Assembly: GCA_035647075.1 (NCBI GenBank)
Contig: DASROF010000246.1
Location: 1-46,957, forward strand
Origin: Gp6-AA40 sp035647075
GTDB taxonomy: Bacteria; Acidobacteriota; Vicinamibacteria; Vicinamibacterales; UBA2999
Reading direction: 5' to 3'
DNA length: 46,957 nt
The notes under the pieces are model-generated. The model searched no databases, was not told where the DNA came from, and saw only the letters and a program-made list of their open reading frames with translations. Positions 1 to 7,845 of the stretch are shown here, piece after piece. The translations under genes and the position numbers were made by a program. The first letter of the stretch is position 1. The number at the start of each line of letters is the position of its first letter.

Positions 1-140
1 ATGTCAAAGGCACTGATGGCCGGCGCGGTTGCCTGCGCCGATTCGGTCGTCCTCTCCTGAATCCGACCACTCAGGTACGCCACCATCGCAATGAGCGCGA
101 TGATGGAGAACAGGGCGCCGGCCATCAGTGCCTTTGACAT
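1..140. repeat. 26-bp perfect inverted repeat at window edge
   Basis: Bases 1-26 are the exact reverse complement of bases 115-140, separated by an 88-base spacer. Position 27 no longer matches position 114, so the inner boundary is sharp. The outer side may continue beyond the window. Both arms lie inside the C-terminal part of the left-edge kinase gene, so the same bases are read once in each direction within one reading frame. A sharp inverted duplication ending at the first base is what a fold-back assembly or amplification artefact at a contig end looks like. A genuine hairpin cannot be excluded. Confidence 0.85.
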
Positions 141-1205
141 CCGGTTGGCGGCCGGCACGGCGCCCGACGATGTGGTGACGGCCTGAGGAACCATTCCCGA
201 GGGGAGCGCCGTGGCGCTCGGATTGTCGACCACCGCACTCACCGACGCAGCGGACACCGGCGAAACGACAGGTGCCGACGCAGACGATGCGAGGGCTCCG
301 GCGGCCACAACGGACCGCGAGGCGACCGGGACTCGCGCGGACGATTCGGCGTCCCGCTTCAATCGCTGCAGATCGGTTCGCAGATCCAGCGCGCTTTGAT
401 ACCGAAGGTCACGATCTTTCTCAACGGCCTTTCCGACGATGCGATCGAATTCGGCTGGCATCGACGTATTGACCTCAGTCACCGGCTGCGGCGAGCGGTT
501 GAGGATCGCGTCGAAGACGACGGCCGTCGTGTTCCCGCCGAAGGCGCGCCTGCCGGTCGCCATCTCATAGAGCACGAGCCCGAACGAGAACAGGTCGGTG
601 CGCGCATCGAGTGTTTCGCCGCGTGCCTGCTCGGGCGACATGTACGCAATCGTCCCGACGGTCATTCCCGGCGTGGTGGTCAGCGCCTCCGAACCCATCG
701 TCAGGCCGTGAGAGCTGTCCGTCGAGGTCTGACCGTTCGCAACCTTCACGAGGCCGAAGTCGAGAATCTTGGCCTGCTGCCGCTTCGTGACGAAGATGTT
801 CGCGGGTTTGATGTCCCGGTGGACGATGCCGTGGCCGTGCGCGACGTCGAGCGCGTCGGCGATCTGAATCGCGAGCGGAACGAGCGTGTCGATCGGAAGC
901 GGACCATTGGCGATCAAGCTGGAGAGCGGCTGGCCGTCGAGAAGCTCCATCGCGATGAACTGCTGACCATCGCTTTCTTCGATCGCGTGAATGGTGCAGA
1001 TGCCCGGGTGATTGAGGACCGACGCGGCGCGCGCCTCGCGCCGCAGCCGCTCGATCGCGTGACGATCACCAACCATCGCGGGCGGCAGGAACTTCAGCGC
1101 GACGAGCCGGCCGAGCGAGATGTCCTCGGCTTTGAAGACCTCGCCCATGCCTCCGGCGCCAAGTTTTTCGAGGATTCGATAGTGTGTAATCGTGGTTCCG
1201 ACCAT
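1..1205 (-). CDS. Serine/threonine protein kinase, C-terminus cut by window edge
   Basis: Membrane-anchored eukaryotic-like protein kinase; it phosphorylates Ser/Thr of partner proteins (family knowledge). Reading the minus strand from ATG at 1205-1203 gives a glycine loop GAGGMGEVF at about residues 16-24, the ATP-binding lysine K38 (VALK), the catalytic loop HRDIKPAN with D131, a DFGL metal motif, and SPEQARG for the APE region. An Ala/Ser/Val-rich linker follows, then one transmembrane segment encoded near 84-135. About 401 residues are visible and no stop is reached, so the extracytoplasmic part is missing. The last visible residues come from an inverted repeat and may be an assembly error. 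The long plus-strand ORF over this gene is a GC-driven shadow. A palindrome with CCGC/GCGG arms lies just upstream (1214-1240). Confidence 0.93.
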   Translation of the reverse strand, partial: MVGTTITHYRILEKLGAGGMGEVFKAEDISLGRLVALKFLPPAMVGDRHAIERLRREARAASVLNHPGICTIHAIEESDGQQFIAMELLDGQPLSSLIANGPLPIDTLVPLAIQIADALDVAHGHGIVHRDIKPANIFVTKRQQAKILDFGLVKVANGQTSTDSSHGLTMGSEALTTTPGMTVGTIAYMSPEQARGETLDARTDLFSFGLVLYEMATGRRAFGGNTTAVVFDAILNRSPQPVTEVNTSMPAEFDRIVGKAVEKDRDLRYQSALDLRTDLQRLKRDAESSARVPVASRSVVAAGALASSASAPVVSPVSAASVSAVVDNPSATALPSGMVPQAVTTSSGAVPAANRMSKALMAGALFSIIALIAMVAYLSGRIQERTTESAQATAPAISAFD

Positions 1206-1213
1206 GAGACGTT

Positions 1214-1240
1214 CCGGTGCTGCCGCTTTCAGGCGGAAGC
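1214..1240. repeat. REP-like palindrome upstream of kinase gene
   Basis: An imperfect palindrome with CCGC and GCGG arms around TTTCAG, related to the TTCCGCCTTCAGGCGGAA family found elsewhere in this window (39449, 16079). It lies immediately upstream of the kinase start on the minus strand. Confidence 0.5.
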
Positions 1241-1327
1241 ATCGATTCTATCGTTTTCCACGATTCACGTAGCCGTCCTCGTCGCCCTCGACGCGACACG
1301 GTTCCGTTTACAAATCTGCAACTGGAA

Positions 1328-2617
1328 TCACGGCCTCCCCGGTCGCGGAGAAATGGCCTCTCGCGCCAGGATCGAGACGCCCGGTCGTGTTGTGCGCACC
1401 TCGAGGCGGCGGGTTCGTCGAGCCGCATCGGGATTGCTCGAGTAGTACCCGAGCACGTAGTAATCGCTGGTGTCGTTGTCGATTCGCTTCAACAACTTGT
1501 CGATTTCGTTGGTGTTGACGATCGCAAATCCGCCCGTGAGCTCTGCGAGCGTCCGCAGGCTGTTCTGCCGGGCGCGGGTAAAGGAGTTCCAATCCGACGT
1601 AGTCACGTCCAGGTCGATATCCGGACCAGCCACCAGGCCCGTGGGATCGATCGGATAGAACGTCGCGTTCGCGCGGTTTGCCGCTTTGGCAAGGTCATAG
1701 AGCTCGCCAATCAGATCTGTTGCCGACAATTCCTGGGTCGATCGTTGATCGCGATAGCTGGGGTCCGCGCGCAAGCGCTCTGCGGCGGCTTGTAAGTCGC
1801 CGCGTTCGTTCGTCGTGTCGCTGATCCCCTGCCGCTTCGCCTGCTCCTCGAGACGTCCCTCGGCAAACGGATCGAAGTCGTAGCCGCTGCTGATGTAAAT
1901 GACGGTCTTGCGACGGCTCTGTACTTTCTCCAGATTCCGCATCAGCTCGTAGACCGTCGCGAAGGCGACCTGGGCACGGTGACGGAGTTCAACTGGCCCC
2001 TGTGACGTCTGCATGCCCTGGATGATTTCCCGCGGCGTTAAGGCACCTCCGCTCACGCGCTCGATTGCCGCGTTCAGCACCTGACGGTCGTAGGTAGGCT
2101 GTTCGGAGATGGATGAGTGGCCCGTGCTGACGATGCCGAACATATCGCCGTCGTGAATAAGAGACCGCAGGATCCGCTTCATCCAGTCGCGTATCCGCGG
2201 CGTATCGCGCGCCTGAAGGTGGAAATCGTCGATCACGATCAGGAAGATTCGGCCGGCCACGTCGTTCGACGGCCGCCGCTGCGGCAGGATGATCCCCGCC
2301 TGAGACGGGGCCGACGCCAGCGACAGGAGGTTGTAGACCTTACCTCCATGTGTCAAAACGAAAGACACAACTTGCTGCTTGATGCCGTCCTCGTAGACGT
2401 TGAGCTCGCCGGGTTTGAGGTTGGCGATGAACTGATTCGTCCGGGAATCGCGCGGGATGACATCGGTGGTCACGAGATCGATCGAACCCCGAAATGTCGG
2501 AGTTTGTGGCGGGTTAGCCTGCTGCGCGTGGGCGTTTTGCGTCGATTCCGGTCCACCTGCTCCAATCAGCAGCGCAATCGTCAACGAAAGGATCAGGCGA
2601 GAGGCGACGGTCGACAT
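1328..2617 (-). CDS. Secreted VWFA-related protein, acidobacterial type
   Basis: Exported protein with a von Willebrand factor A-like fold, of the type recurrent in Acidobacteria (TIGR03436-like). Its role is unknown; such domains usually mediate protein binding. From ATG at 2617-2615 the 429-residue product begins with a signal peptide (MSTVASRLILSLTIALLIGA, then AHAQQ). The mature start has a strand segment ending in GELNVYEDGIKQQVVSF. The VWA core follows with IFLIVIDDFHL, where the first metal-site motif is degenerate compared with DxSxS, then RRKTVIYISSGYDF and TGGFAIVNTNEID. The C-terminus ends in a strand-rich part (DYYVLGYYSSNPD). An upstream in-frame start at 2719 exists, but its extra 34 residues look non-coding and would bury the signal peptide. 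It stands alone on the minus strand and diverges from the zinc-ribbon gene at 2700. Confidence 0.88.
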   Translation of the reverse strand: MSTVASRLILSLTIALLIGAGGPESTQNAHAQQANPPQTPTFRGSIDLVTTDVIPRDSRTNQFIANLKPGELNVYEDGIKQQVVSFVLTHGGKVYNLLSLASAPSQAGIILPQRRPSNDVAGRIFLIVIDDFHLQARDTPRIRDWMKRILRSLIHDGDMFGIVSTGHSSISEQPTYDRQVLNAAIERVSGGALTPREIIQGMQTSQGPVELRHRAQVAFATVYELMRNLEKVQSRRKTVIYISSGYDFDPFAEGRLEEQAKRQGISDTTNERGDLQAAAERLRADPSYRDQRSTQELSATDLIGELYDLAKAANRANATFYPIDPTGLVAGPDIDLDVTTSDWNSFTRARQNSLRTLAELTGGFAIVNTNEIDKLLKRIDNDTSDYYVLGYYSSNPDAARRTRRLEVRTTRPGVSILAREAISPRPGRP

Positions 2618-2699
2618 GGCCTTTTGACGCACTGACCGACACCGCGGCCGGGCCATTAGGGCACATGCCGGCCTGAATCCAGCTGAAGGGGAATGGAAC

Positions 2700-2930
2700 A
2701 TGCAATGCAATTCCGGCATGTACCAGTGTCCGAGTTGCCTCTACGATGAAATGTATCGAGTGCCTCGGACCACCCTCGAGCGGCTGTTGTACGTTCAATC
2801 CTATGAATGCCGGATGTGCGGTCACCGATCGCACATCGCGCGGCGTCCGCTGGCTGCGACGAAAGAATTCCTGATGTCGCGCTATTTCGTACGGATGACC
2901 AACGGACCTCGTTCCCGCAAAGAATCCTAG
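2700..2930 (+). CDS. Small zinc-ribbon protein
   Basis: A 76-residue cytoplasmic protein with two CxxC pairs, C10-P-S-C13 and C37-R-M-C40, spaced as in a zinc ribbon. Between them is the basic stretch RVPRTTLERLLYVQSYE. Small proteins with CPxC, an ERLL helix and YRCxxC spacing recur in Acidobacteria (recollection, not searched). The ATG at 2700 is preceded by the Shine-Dalgarno-like AAGGGGA at 2686-2692, which supports this start over the ATG at 2718. The gene is divergent from the VWA gene. Its function is unknown; nucleic-acid binding is a possibility suggested only by the ribbon and basic residues. Confidence 0.68.
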   Translation: MQCNSGMYQCPSCLYDEMYRVPRTTLERLLYVQSYECRMCGHRSHIARRPLAATKEFLMSRYFVRMTNGPRSRKES

Positions 2931-2988
2931 ATCGGCATCGAGTCCCGGATCGACACAGCGATGTGCGAGCGATGTCCGTTTGTGGACG

Positions 2989-3014
2989 CGGCCGGGCAGC
3001 AGCTCGCCCGGCCG
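2989..3014. terminator. GC-rich hairpin between convergent genes
   Basis: A perfect 9-bp stem (CGGCCGGGC / GCCCGGCCG, 2989-2997 with 3006-3014) with an 8-base loop lies between the 3' ends of the zinc-ribbon gene and the PAP2 gene. On the plus strand it is followed by a mildly T-rich stretch. It probably serves as a shared terminator; the T tract is weak, so the call is tentative. Confidence 0.5.
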
Positions 3015-3022
3015 GCTCAGTT

Positions 3023-3913
3023 CTATCCTTTTACCCGAGTGAACGCGAACATCATCCCGCCTTTGACCGGTATTGGCTGAAACGCGTAGTCGGTGCCGCG
3101 GCCATGCGTGCCGACGACCGTCCATCCGCTGGCCATTCCGACTCCGGCTCCCATCATGACGTCACTGAGGAAGTGACGGTTATCGACAAGTCGTGAGGTG
3201 GCGACGTATGTGGCAGCGGCGAGCGCGGGCCACGAGCCGCGATATCCGAAATGGCGCTCAAGGACGGACGCCGCGGCGAATGCGGTTGCGGCGTGTCCCG
3301 ACGGGAACGAGCAGCATTCGCCAGTAGGCCGATCGCGCCTGATCGTGTACTTCATCCCCTGGACTATGGCCTGCGAGATGATCTGTGCCCTCATCAAGTC
3401 GAAGCCGATTATCGAGTATCTGTTTGTCTGCGATTCATCAGCGGTGGGAGAAATGATGTAACGGCCCACCGCCCAGAGGCCGACCGAAGCCCCGACCTGT
3501 ACATAGGCGCTGCCGACAACCTTCCCGACACTGAAGATCTTCTCCGCGGTGCTGTTGCCGACGACGTGTGTTTCGACGTAGTCGTCGGCGGGATGTGTGG
3601 CGAGGGCCAATCCGCCGCCAACGCCGAGCAGGACCCACGTCGAGGGCCGCTTCGGGAACGAGACGAAATCATGTGCCGTGTCTTTCACCAATGTGCCCCA
3701 GCCGCTGTGGTAGCGCGGGGGGACGGCGTCCTTCTTGTCAACGATTCCTGAAGGGGCGCCGGTTGCAGGAGCGCCGCTGGCAGGCGTCGGTTGCGTTGGA
3801 TCCGACTGTTGCGCGGCCGGTGTCTCATTCGCCTCAGCAGGTGCCGCATCCTGGGCTGCGGCCGGAGTGACCGCGAATGCGACGAACAGCACCAGGGGAA
3901 GTACCGACTTCAT
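3023..3913 (-). CDS. Exported PAP2-family phosphatase
   Basis: Type-2 phosphatidic-acid-phosphatase-like enzyme that removes phosphate from lipid or other small substrates, probably in the periplasm. The 296-residue product starts at ATG 3913-3911, preceded by GAGG with 8-base spacing. A start two codons earlier (3919) is possible. It has a signal peptide (MKSVLPLVLFVAFAVTPAAA) and an Ala/Pro/Thr-rich linker. The three PAP2 motifs follow in order: KYTIRRDRP, CSFPSGHAA with the catalytic-loop His, and SRLVDNRHFLSD with the nucleophilic His. Several hydrophobic stretches suggest membrane association. The substrate is not predictable from sequence. It is not in an operon with the second PAP2 gene at 6490. 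Confidence 0.92.
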   Translation of the reverse strand: MKSVLPLVLFVAFAVTPAAAQDAAPAEANETPAAQQSDPTQPTPASGAPATGAPSGIVDKKDAVPPRYHSGWGTLVKDTAHDFVSFPKRPSTWVLLGVGGGLALATHPADDYVETHVVGNSTAEKIFSVGKVVGSAYVQVGASVGLWAVGRYIISPTADESQTNRYSIIGFDLMRAQIISQAIVQGMKYTIRRDRPTGECCSFPSGHAATAFAAASVLERHFGYRGSWPALAAATYVATSRLVDNRHFLSDVMMGAGVGMASGWTVVGTHGRGTDYAFQPIPVKGGMMFAFTRVKG

Positions 3914-4084
3914 GATCATCACCTCATGAAAAAGCCACTTCGCAGCGAGTTGCACAGACGATACCGATCCGGAACTCGACGACTGCCACTGAACGATTGA
4001 GATGTTCCCAGCTTCAGCCGCCCTTCCGGAAGAGCTTCGAATCTGGTACGCCGAGTGCACGACGCGCCGCGTGAGGGAGAAGCC

Positions 4085-4285
4085 ATGAGGAAACGACTCG
4101 CAACTGCACTTTTAATTTGTGGCGGTCTTGCTGCTGCCGGCGCCGTAACGTACGCGTTCAACGATAAGGGTCTCATCGTCCATAACGGCCAGGTCATCTG
4201 TGTCGACTGGCACGGGTGGACGCAACATCAGCTGCACGGCGATCTGCCGTACGGTCCGTTTCCGTACACCTGCGACGTACCGTAG
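4085..4285 (+). CDS. Small secreted protein, unknown function
   Basis: A 66-residue product beginning MRKRLATALLICGGLAAAGA, a clear signal peptide, followed by a short mature part with two cysteines (VICVDW and YTCDVP) that could form one disulfide. The ATG at 4085 is well placed after GAGGGAGAAG. I do not recognise the family. The strong ribosome binding site and signal peptide argue that it is real despite its size. Confidence 0.65.
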   Translation: MRKRLATALLICGGLAAAGAVTYAFNDKGLIVHNGQVICVDWHGWTQHQLHGDLPYGPFPYTCDVP

Positions 4286-4374
4286 AAGTAGCGACAGCAT
4301 ATCGCCGCGGGTTCCTCAGCAATAGGAAGAGTCGGAACGCCCCGTGCACTCCTCTCTCGTGGGAGGTTCGGCTC

Positions 4375-4402
4375 GACCGCCTACGCCAGAGCTACGGCGG
4401 TC
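4375..4402. repeat. REP-like palindrome, CCGCC-GCTACGGCGG type
   Basis: Arms GACCGC and GGCGGTC flank TACGCC..GCTAC. It resembles the palindromes at 11187 and 12072: the same CGCC-n-GCTACGGCGG core placed in an intergenic region ahead of a gene. Confidence 0.5.
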
Positions 4403-4439
4403 AAGAAGCCGAACATTGCAACAAAGGGGAGGCAAACGC

Positions 4440-4997
4440 ATGAGGCGAGCACTCGCGGCCTGTGCTGTCGCGTTGTCGATGACGCTCGTTGCGTCAGCGC
4501 AGGATTCAAGCGTTAAGTCGAAGACCAAGATCAAAACCGACGACGCCAGCGTTGTCAGTCTCACCGGCTGTCTACAGCGCGACGTCACCGGTACCTATAC
4601 GCTGTTCGGAACCGCCATCGTGGCGGACGATGACCTGACGACGGAGACGAAGGTCAAGACGGACAACGACAAGAACAAGTCGAAGACGACGACGACGTCG
4701 AAGACGAAAGCGGACGATGCACGCGGCACCGCCGGCACGCTGTCGACGTTCATGCTGATCCCGCGCGACACGGTGTCGCTCAGCCAGCATGTGGGTCAGC
4801 AGGTGCAGCTGTCCGCGGTCGTTGTTGACCCGGATCACAAGGACGCCGACGTCAAGATCGAGGACAAGACCACGGTTGATCCCGCGCACGGGGACGATCA
4901 CACGAAGCGTTCGACAAGCAAGGTCGAAGTAGATCGCGGCGCGCACGGTCAGTTCGCGGTTGTGTCGGTGAAGCCGCTCGGCAGTCCCTGCAGGTAA
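4440..4997 (+). CDS. Secreted Lys/Asp/Thr-rich hypothetical protein
   Basis: A 185-residue exported protein. The ATG at 4440 follows GGGGAGG with good spacing; the upstream in-frame start at 4344 lacks a ribosome site. The signal peptide is MRRALAACAVALSMTLVASA. The mature protein alternates low-complexity charged tracts (KSKTKIKTDD, then a K/T/D-rich stretch near residues 75-100, then a K/D-rich tract) with two ordered segments: VVSLTGCLQRDVTGTYTLFGTAIV and TFMLIPRDTVSLSQHVGQQVQLSAVVV. The second reads like a small beta-barrel ligand-binding or OB-like strand pattern (inference). The stop codon TAA leads straight into a heptamer repeat array. Function unknown. Confidence 0.78.
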   Translation: MRRALAACAVALSMTLVASAQDSSVKSKTKIKTDDASVVSLTGCLQRDVTGTYTLFGTAIVADDDLTTETKVKTDNDKNKSKTTTTSKTKADDARGTAGTLSTFMLIPRDTVSLSQHVGQQVQLSAVVVDPDHKDADVKIEDKTTVDPAHGDDHTKRSTSKVEVDRGAHGQFAVVSVKPLGSPCR

Positions 4998-5050
4998 ATC
5001 CGAAATCCCAGATCCCACTTGGCAAACAGCCATTTGGGATTTGGGATTCG
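4997..5050. repeat. Paired heptamer array (AATCCCA / TTTGGGA)
   Basis: Left arm (4997-5019) is built of AATCCGA, AATCCCA and GATCCCA units. The right arm (5032-5050) has two TTTGGGA units plus TTCG, forming the reverse complement of the left. The period is 7 bases. It can fold into an imperfect hairpin between the gene at 4440 and the tRNA, and may terminate the former. Confidence 0.7.
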
Positions 5051-5060
5051 TCCGTCGCAG

Positions 5061-5066
5061 TAAAAT
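5061..5066 (+). promoter_or_regulatory. Candidate -10 box of tRNA-Lys
   Basis: TAAAAT sits 15 bases before the tRNA 5' end, a suitable distance for a short leader. No matching -35 box at 16-18 bases is evident; the region where it would lie is within the heptamer array. Confidence 0.4.
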
Positions 5067-5081
5067 GGGGCCCCTGTCTGC

Positions 5082-5153
5082 GGGCCCCTAGCTCAGTGGT
5101 AGAGCACCTGACTTTTAATCAGGGTGTCCCGGGTTCGATCCCCGGGGGGCCCA
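5082..5153 (+). tRNA. tRNA-Lys (anticodon TTT)
   Basis: Full cloverleaf: acceptor arm GGGCCCC paired with GGGGCCC, D arm GCTC/GAGC around AGTGGTA, anticodon arm CCTGA-CTTTTAA-TCAGG with anticodon TTT, a five-base variable loop, and T arm CCGGG-TTCGATC-CCCGG. The discriminator base is A, and CCA is not encoded. The leader immediately upstream contains a second GGGGCCCC (5067-5074), which could pair with the 3' acceptor strand in the precursor. Confidence 0.97.
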
Positions 5154-5275
5154 TTTCATTGGTGATCTGGGCATAAGATCACCTGCGCTACATAGCCGCT
5201 TACTGTCGAGTTTTCCGTAACCCCATTCTTTGCCGCACGTAAGGGCGGGCCCGCCGATTGCAGTCCCCGATCGGC

Positions 5276-6388
5276 ATGGTCAGGCTGGTCATTTCCATCG
5301 TCATGCTCGCAAGCGTTGTCGCATGCGGGGCCGTAAGCTCATCGGCGCAGAAGATCGCTGGGCCAAATCGCGGCGGGGCGTCGCGTGACGACGCGATTGC
5401 GCGTGCGCAGGTATGGTCTCCGACAGATGTGTCATCGATGGACGTGCGCACAGGGCCGACTGGCCACGGAGAGTTTCCGTTCAACGCGACGGTGACCTGC
5501 GACTACATTCCCAAAGAGCTCGCCGGTGGTTCGCCGAAGTTCGCCTGCGTGTCCGGGGACGATGAACTGAAGGTGAAATACAGCGCTCCCGCCAACGGCT
5601 ATATCGCGGGACAGTCGAACGCCGAGGTGTTCGCGGAGGTTGCGGCGACGCGACTGCTGTGGGCGCTCGGATTCGGCGCAGACGCGATGTACCCCGTGCG
5701 TGTGGCCTGCCACAAGTGTCCGAGTTCGCTCGGCGGAATCGCGCGTGTCAACGACGAACGCATGTTCGATCCGGCAACAATCGAGCGGAAGATGGCCGGC
5801 CACGAGTTCGAGCCTGACAGCGGGTGGTCCTGGAACGACCTGAATGACGTGGACCCGCAGCGCGGCGGCGCCTCGGTGGCGCAGCGCGACGCGCTGAAAC
5901 TGCTGGCGGTGTTTCTCCAGCACACCGATACAAAGCCACAGCAGCAGCGGCTGCTGTGCCAGGGGCCGAAGGTGCCTGCGGAAGGGCCGACGACGACGTG
6001 CGATCGGCCGTTCATGATGATCAGCGATCTGGGCCTGACGTTCGGCAAGGCCAACATGATGAACTCGAACGGCAAAGGCATGAACTACGTCGACTGGGCG
6101 TCGACGCCGGTGTGGAAAGAAGGCGAGACCCGCTGCGTGGGCAACCTGTCGAAATCGTTCACGGGCACGCTGAAGGACCCGGTAATCAGCGAAGCCGGGC
6201 GGGCCTTTCTTGCCGACCTGCTCACCAAGCTCACGGACGATCAGATCCGCGGACTCTTCGAAGTGTCGCGCGTCACGCTGCGGCTTCGCGACCCAGGGAA
6301 AGCGAAATCAGGCTTCTCCACGGTCGAGGAGTGGACAGACGTCTTCAAGCGGAAGCGGGCGGAGATCGTCAATCGCCAATGCGCGTAA
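5276..6388 (+). CDS. Secreted protein with kinase-like signature (paralog 1)
   Basis: I know of no name for this family; a second member lies at 31691-32806. The 370-residue product begins with a hydrophobic leader ending in SVVAC, a possible lipobox with C17, so it is probably an exported lipoprotein. Shared blocks, in order: KVKY (K99, K101), a helix with E117/E121, CHKC (145-148), WSWNDL, the loop HTDTKPQQQ (H216, D218, K220), DLGLTFG (D251), VDWASTPVW, and a C-terminal W..VFKRKR..I.N..C. The order Lys / Glu helix / HxDxKxxQ / DxG matches the protein-kinase-like fold, with Asn replaced by Gln here (inference). Start: ATG 5276 is chosen over the in-frame TTG at 5258; no good ribosome site is seen. 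Confidence 0.75.
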   Translation: MVRLVISIVMLASVVACGAVSSSAQKIAGPNRGGASRDDAIARAQVWSPTDVSSMDVRTGPTGHGEFPFNATVTCDYIPKELAGGSPKFACVSGDDELKVKYSAPANGYIAGQSNAEVFAEVAATRLLWALGFGADAMYPVRVACHKCPSSLGGIARVNDERMFDPATIERKMAGHEFEPDSGWSWNDLNDVDPQRGGASVAQRDALKLLAVFLQHTDTKPQQQRLLCQGPKVPAEGPTTTCDRPFMMISDLGLTFGKANMMNSNGKGMNYVDWASTPVWKEGETRCVGNLSKSFTGTLKDPVISEAGRAFLADLLTKLTDDQIRGLFEVSRVTLRLRDPGKAKSGFSTVEEWTDVFKRKRAEIVNRQCA

Positions 6389-6408
6389 GCAGCATCGTGT
6401 AATGCACG

Positions 6409-6482
6409 ATTCAAAATGCAAAATGCAAAAAAGAACGCAGCCACGATTGGGTTTGCATTTTGAATGTTGCATTTTGAATTTC
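6409..6482. repeat. Paired heptamer array (AAAATGC / TTGCATT)
   Basis: Left arm 6409-6433 repeats AAAATGC. Right arm 6450-6482 alternates TTGCATT and TTGAATG/TTGAATT and is the reverse complement of the left. It is strikingly AT-rich against the GC-rich surroundings, has a period of 7, and lies between the kinase-like gene and the PAP2 gene, ending 8 bases before the latter's ATG. Confidence 0.8.
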
Positions 6483-6489
6483 GCTACGG

Positions 6490-7434
6490 ATGTTTGAAGT
6501 CCATCCGATCGTCTGGCTGCAGTCGTGGGCGTCACCCACGCTGACGGCGGCGATGAACGGCGTTTCGCTTCTCGGCTACACCCGCGCCTATGTCGCCGTC
6601 GCTGCACTTCTTGCCTTCGGGTTCGCCCTGCGCCCAGCCGTTCCGTTATTTGTCCTCCTCGCGCTGAGCGCGGCATTCACCGATATCGCGAAGACGGCGG
6701 CGTCAATGCCGCGGCCCGACGCCGACAGCCGGGTGCTCGCGCTCTCCATGTACGCGTCGGAGCTTCGCCAGCGCGATGCCGATACCCCCACTGAAGTAGA
6801 GGACAGCCACGGATTTCCATCCGGCCATGTCAGTGCCACGACGACGTTCGTCGTCGGGCTGGCGCTGCTCGCAGGTTCCCGCCGCAGGCGGTGGGCATTT
6901 GCCGCCGCCTGGATTGCCTTGATGGCGCTGTCGCGGATGTACCTCGGACGGCATTTTCTCGGCGATGTGATCGGCGGTGTTGGCGTCGGCCTCGCCACGG
7001 TTGCGATGGCGTGGTTTGCCATGAAGCTGGACCATCTGGTCCGCGAGTCGCGCGCGCATCACCCATGGCCGGCGCACCGCGTGATGGCGATCGCAATCGT
7101 GCTCGCTGGAGGTGCGCTCCTGGTGGGACTGCCCGACGCCGGCGATGCGGGCCGGCTGCTTGGCACCGCCATCGGCGTGCTGTACCTCGTCCATCACGAC
7201 GTGTTCCGGCGGGCGACGTCGCTCCGTGCGCGTGCGTTGCTTCTGATCGCTGCAGCCGGCGGGTTCGCCGCGGCGTGGACGGTGATGTCCCTCGCGCTTG
7301 AACACGCGTCGCCGGATCGCGCCAGCGCGTTGCGTCTCGCTGCGAGCGCGCTGCCGAGTGCGGCGTTACTGATTGTGCCCGCGTGGCTTCCGGACCGCCT
7401 GCTGCGAGGAACCCTTACGCCGGTGCCTTCCTGA
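6490..7434 (+). CDS. Integral membrane PAP2-family phosphatase
   Basis: Membrane-embedded type-2 phosphatidic-acid-phosphatase-like protein of 314 residues with about seven hydrophobic segments and no cleaved signal. The motifs are KTAASMPRP, HGFPSGHVSA and SRMYLGRHFLGD, complete with the catalytic histidines and arginines. A C-terminal extension of about 120 residues adds further membrane spans (for example RALLLIAAAGGFAAAWTVMS). The ATG at 6490 has no Shine-Dalgarno; a heptamer array ends 8 bases upstream. Its 3' end overlaps the convergent receiver gene by 20 bases (7415-7434). The likely role is lipid or undecaprenyl phosphate turnover, inferred from the family only. Confidence 0.9.
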   Translation: MFEVHPIVWLQSWASPTLTAAMNGVSLLGYTRAYVAVAALLAFGFALRPAVPLFVLLALSAAFTDIAKTAASMPRPDADSRVLALSMYASELRQRDADTPTEVEDSHGFPSGHVSATTTFVVGLALLAGSRRRRWAFAAAWIALMALSRMYLGRHFLGDVIGGVGVGLATVAMAWFAMKLDHLVRESRAHHPWPAHRVMAIAIVLAGGALLVGLPDAGDAGRLLGTAIGVLYLVHHDVFRRATSLRARALLLIAAAGGFAAAWTVMSLALEHASPDRASALRLAASALPSAALLIVPAWLPDRLLRGTLTPVPS

Positions 7435-7792
7435 GGCAGTCACGAACGGCGTTGACCAGCGTCGACGGATCGATCGGCTTCCGCAAAATGCAGGCGAAAT
7501 CTTTAGGGTTCAGATCGCCCGTCTCTTCACCAGTGACGATGACAATCGGAATTTCGCGCAGGTCGAGGCGCGACGTCATCTCGCGACTGACGTCGCGGCC
7601 GCCGAGACGGGGGAGTCCGAGATCGAGAACGACGGCGGCCGGAACTTCGAGCTCGATGTGACGGAGTGCGTCAACGCCGTCTTCAACCGCGACGACCGTG
7701 AAGCCCTCCAACTGCAGCATCGCTTTGTAAAGCGTCCGCAAGACCGGGTCGTCTTCGACAATCAAAACGTTGGACGTTTTGGCCGAAAACAT
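7415..7792 (-). CDS. Stand-alone response-regulator receiver
   Basis: Single CheY-like receiver domain of 125 residues and no output domain. Acidic pocket VEDD, phosphoacceptor Asp in VVLDLGLP, Thr in VIVTGEE and Lys in ILRKPID are all present. It lies 53 bases downstream of the OmpR-type regulator on the same strand, so it may belong to the histidine kinase operon and act as a phosphate sink or phosphorelay partner (inference). Its 3' end overlaps the convergent PAP2 gene by 20 bases. Confidence 0.93.
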   Translation of the reverse strand: MFSAKTSNVLIVEDDPVLRTLYKAMLQLEGFTVVAVEDGVDALRHIELEVPAAVVLDLGLPRLGGRDVSREMTSRLDLREIPIVIVTGEETGDLNPKDFACILRKPIDPSTLVNAVRDCLRKAPA

Positions 7793-7845
7793 CGTGGGTC
7801 ATTGTAAAAGGAATTACTTCCGCCCCGAAAGCTGAGCCGTAGGGT

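Noticed and set aside
396..1445. Long plus-strand ORF (349 codons) opposite the left-edge kinase
   Set aside because: The minus strand encodes an intact kinase with all motifs; the plus-strand product is Arg/Asp/His-rich with no family character, typical of antisense ORFs in GC-rich DNA.
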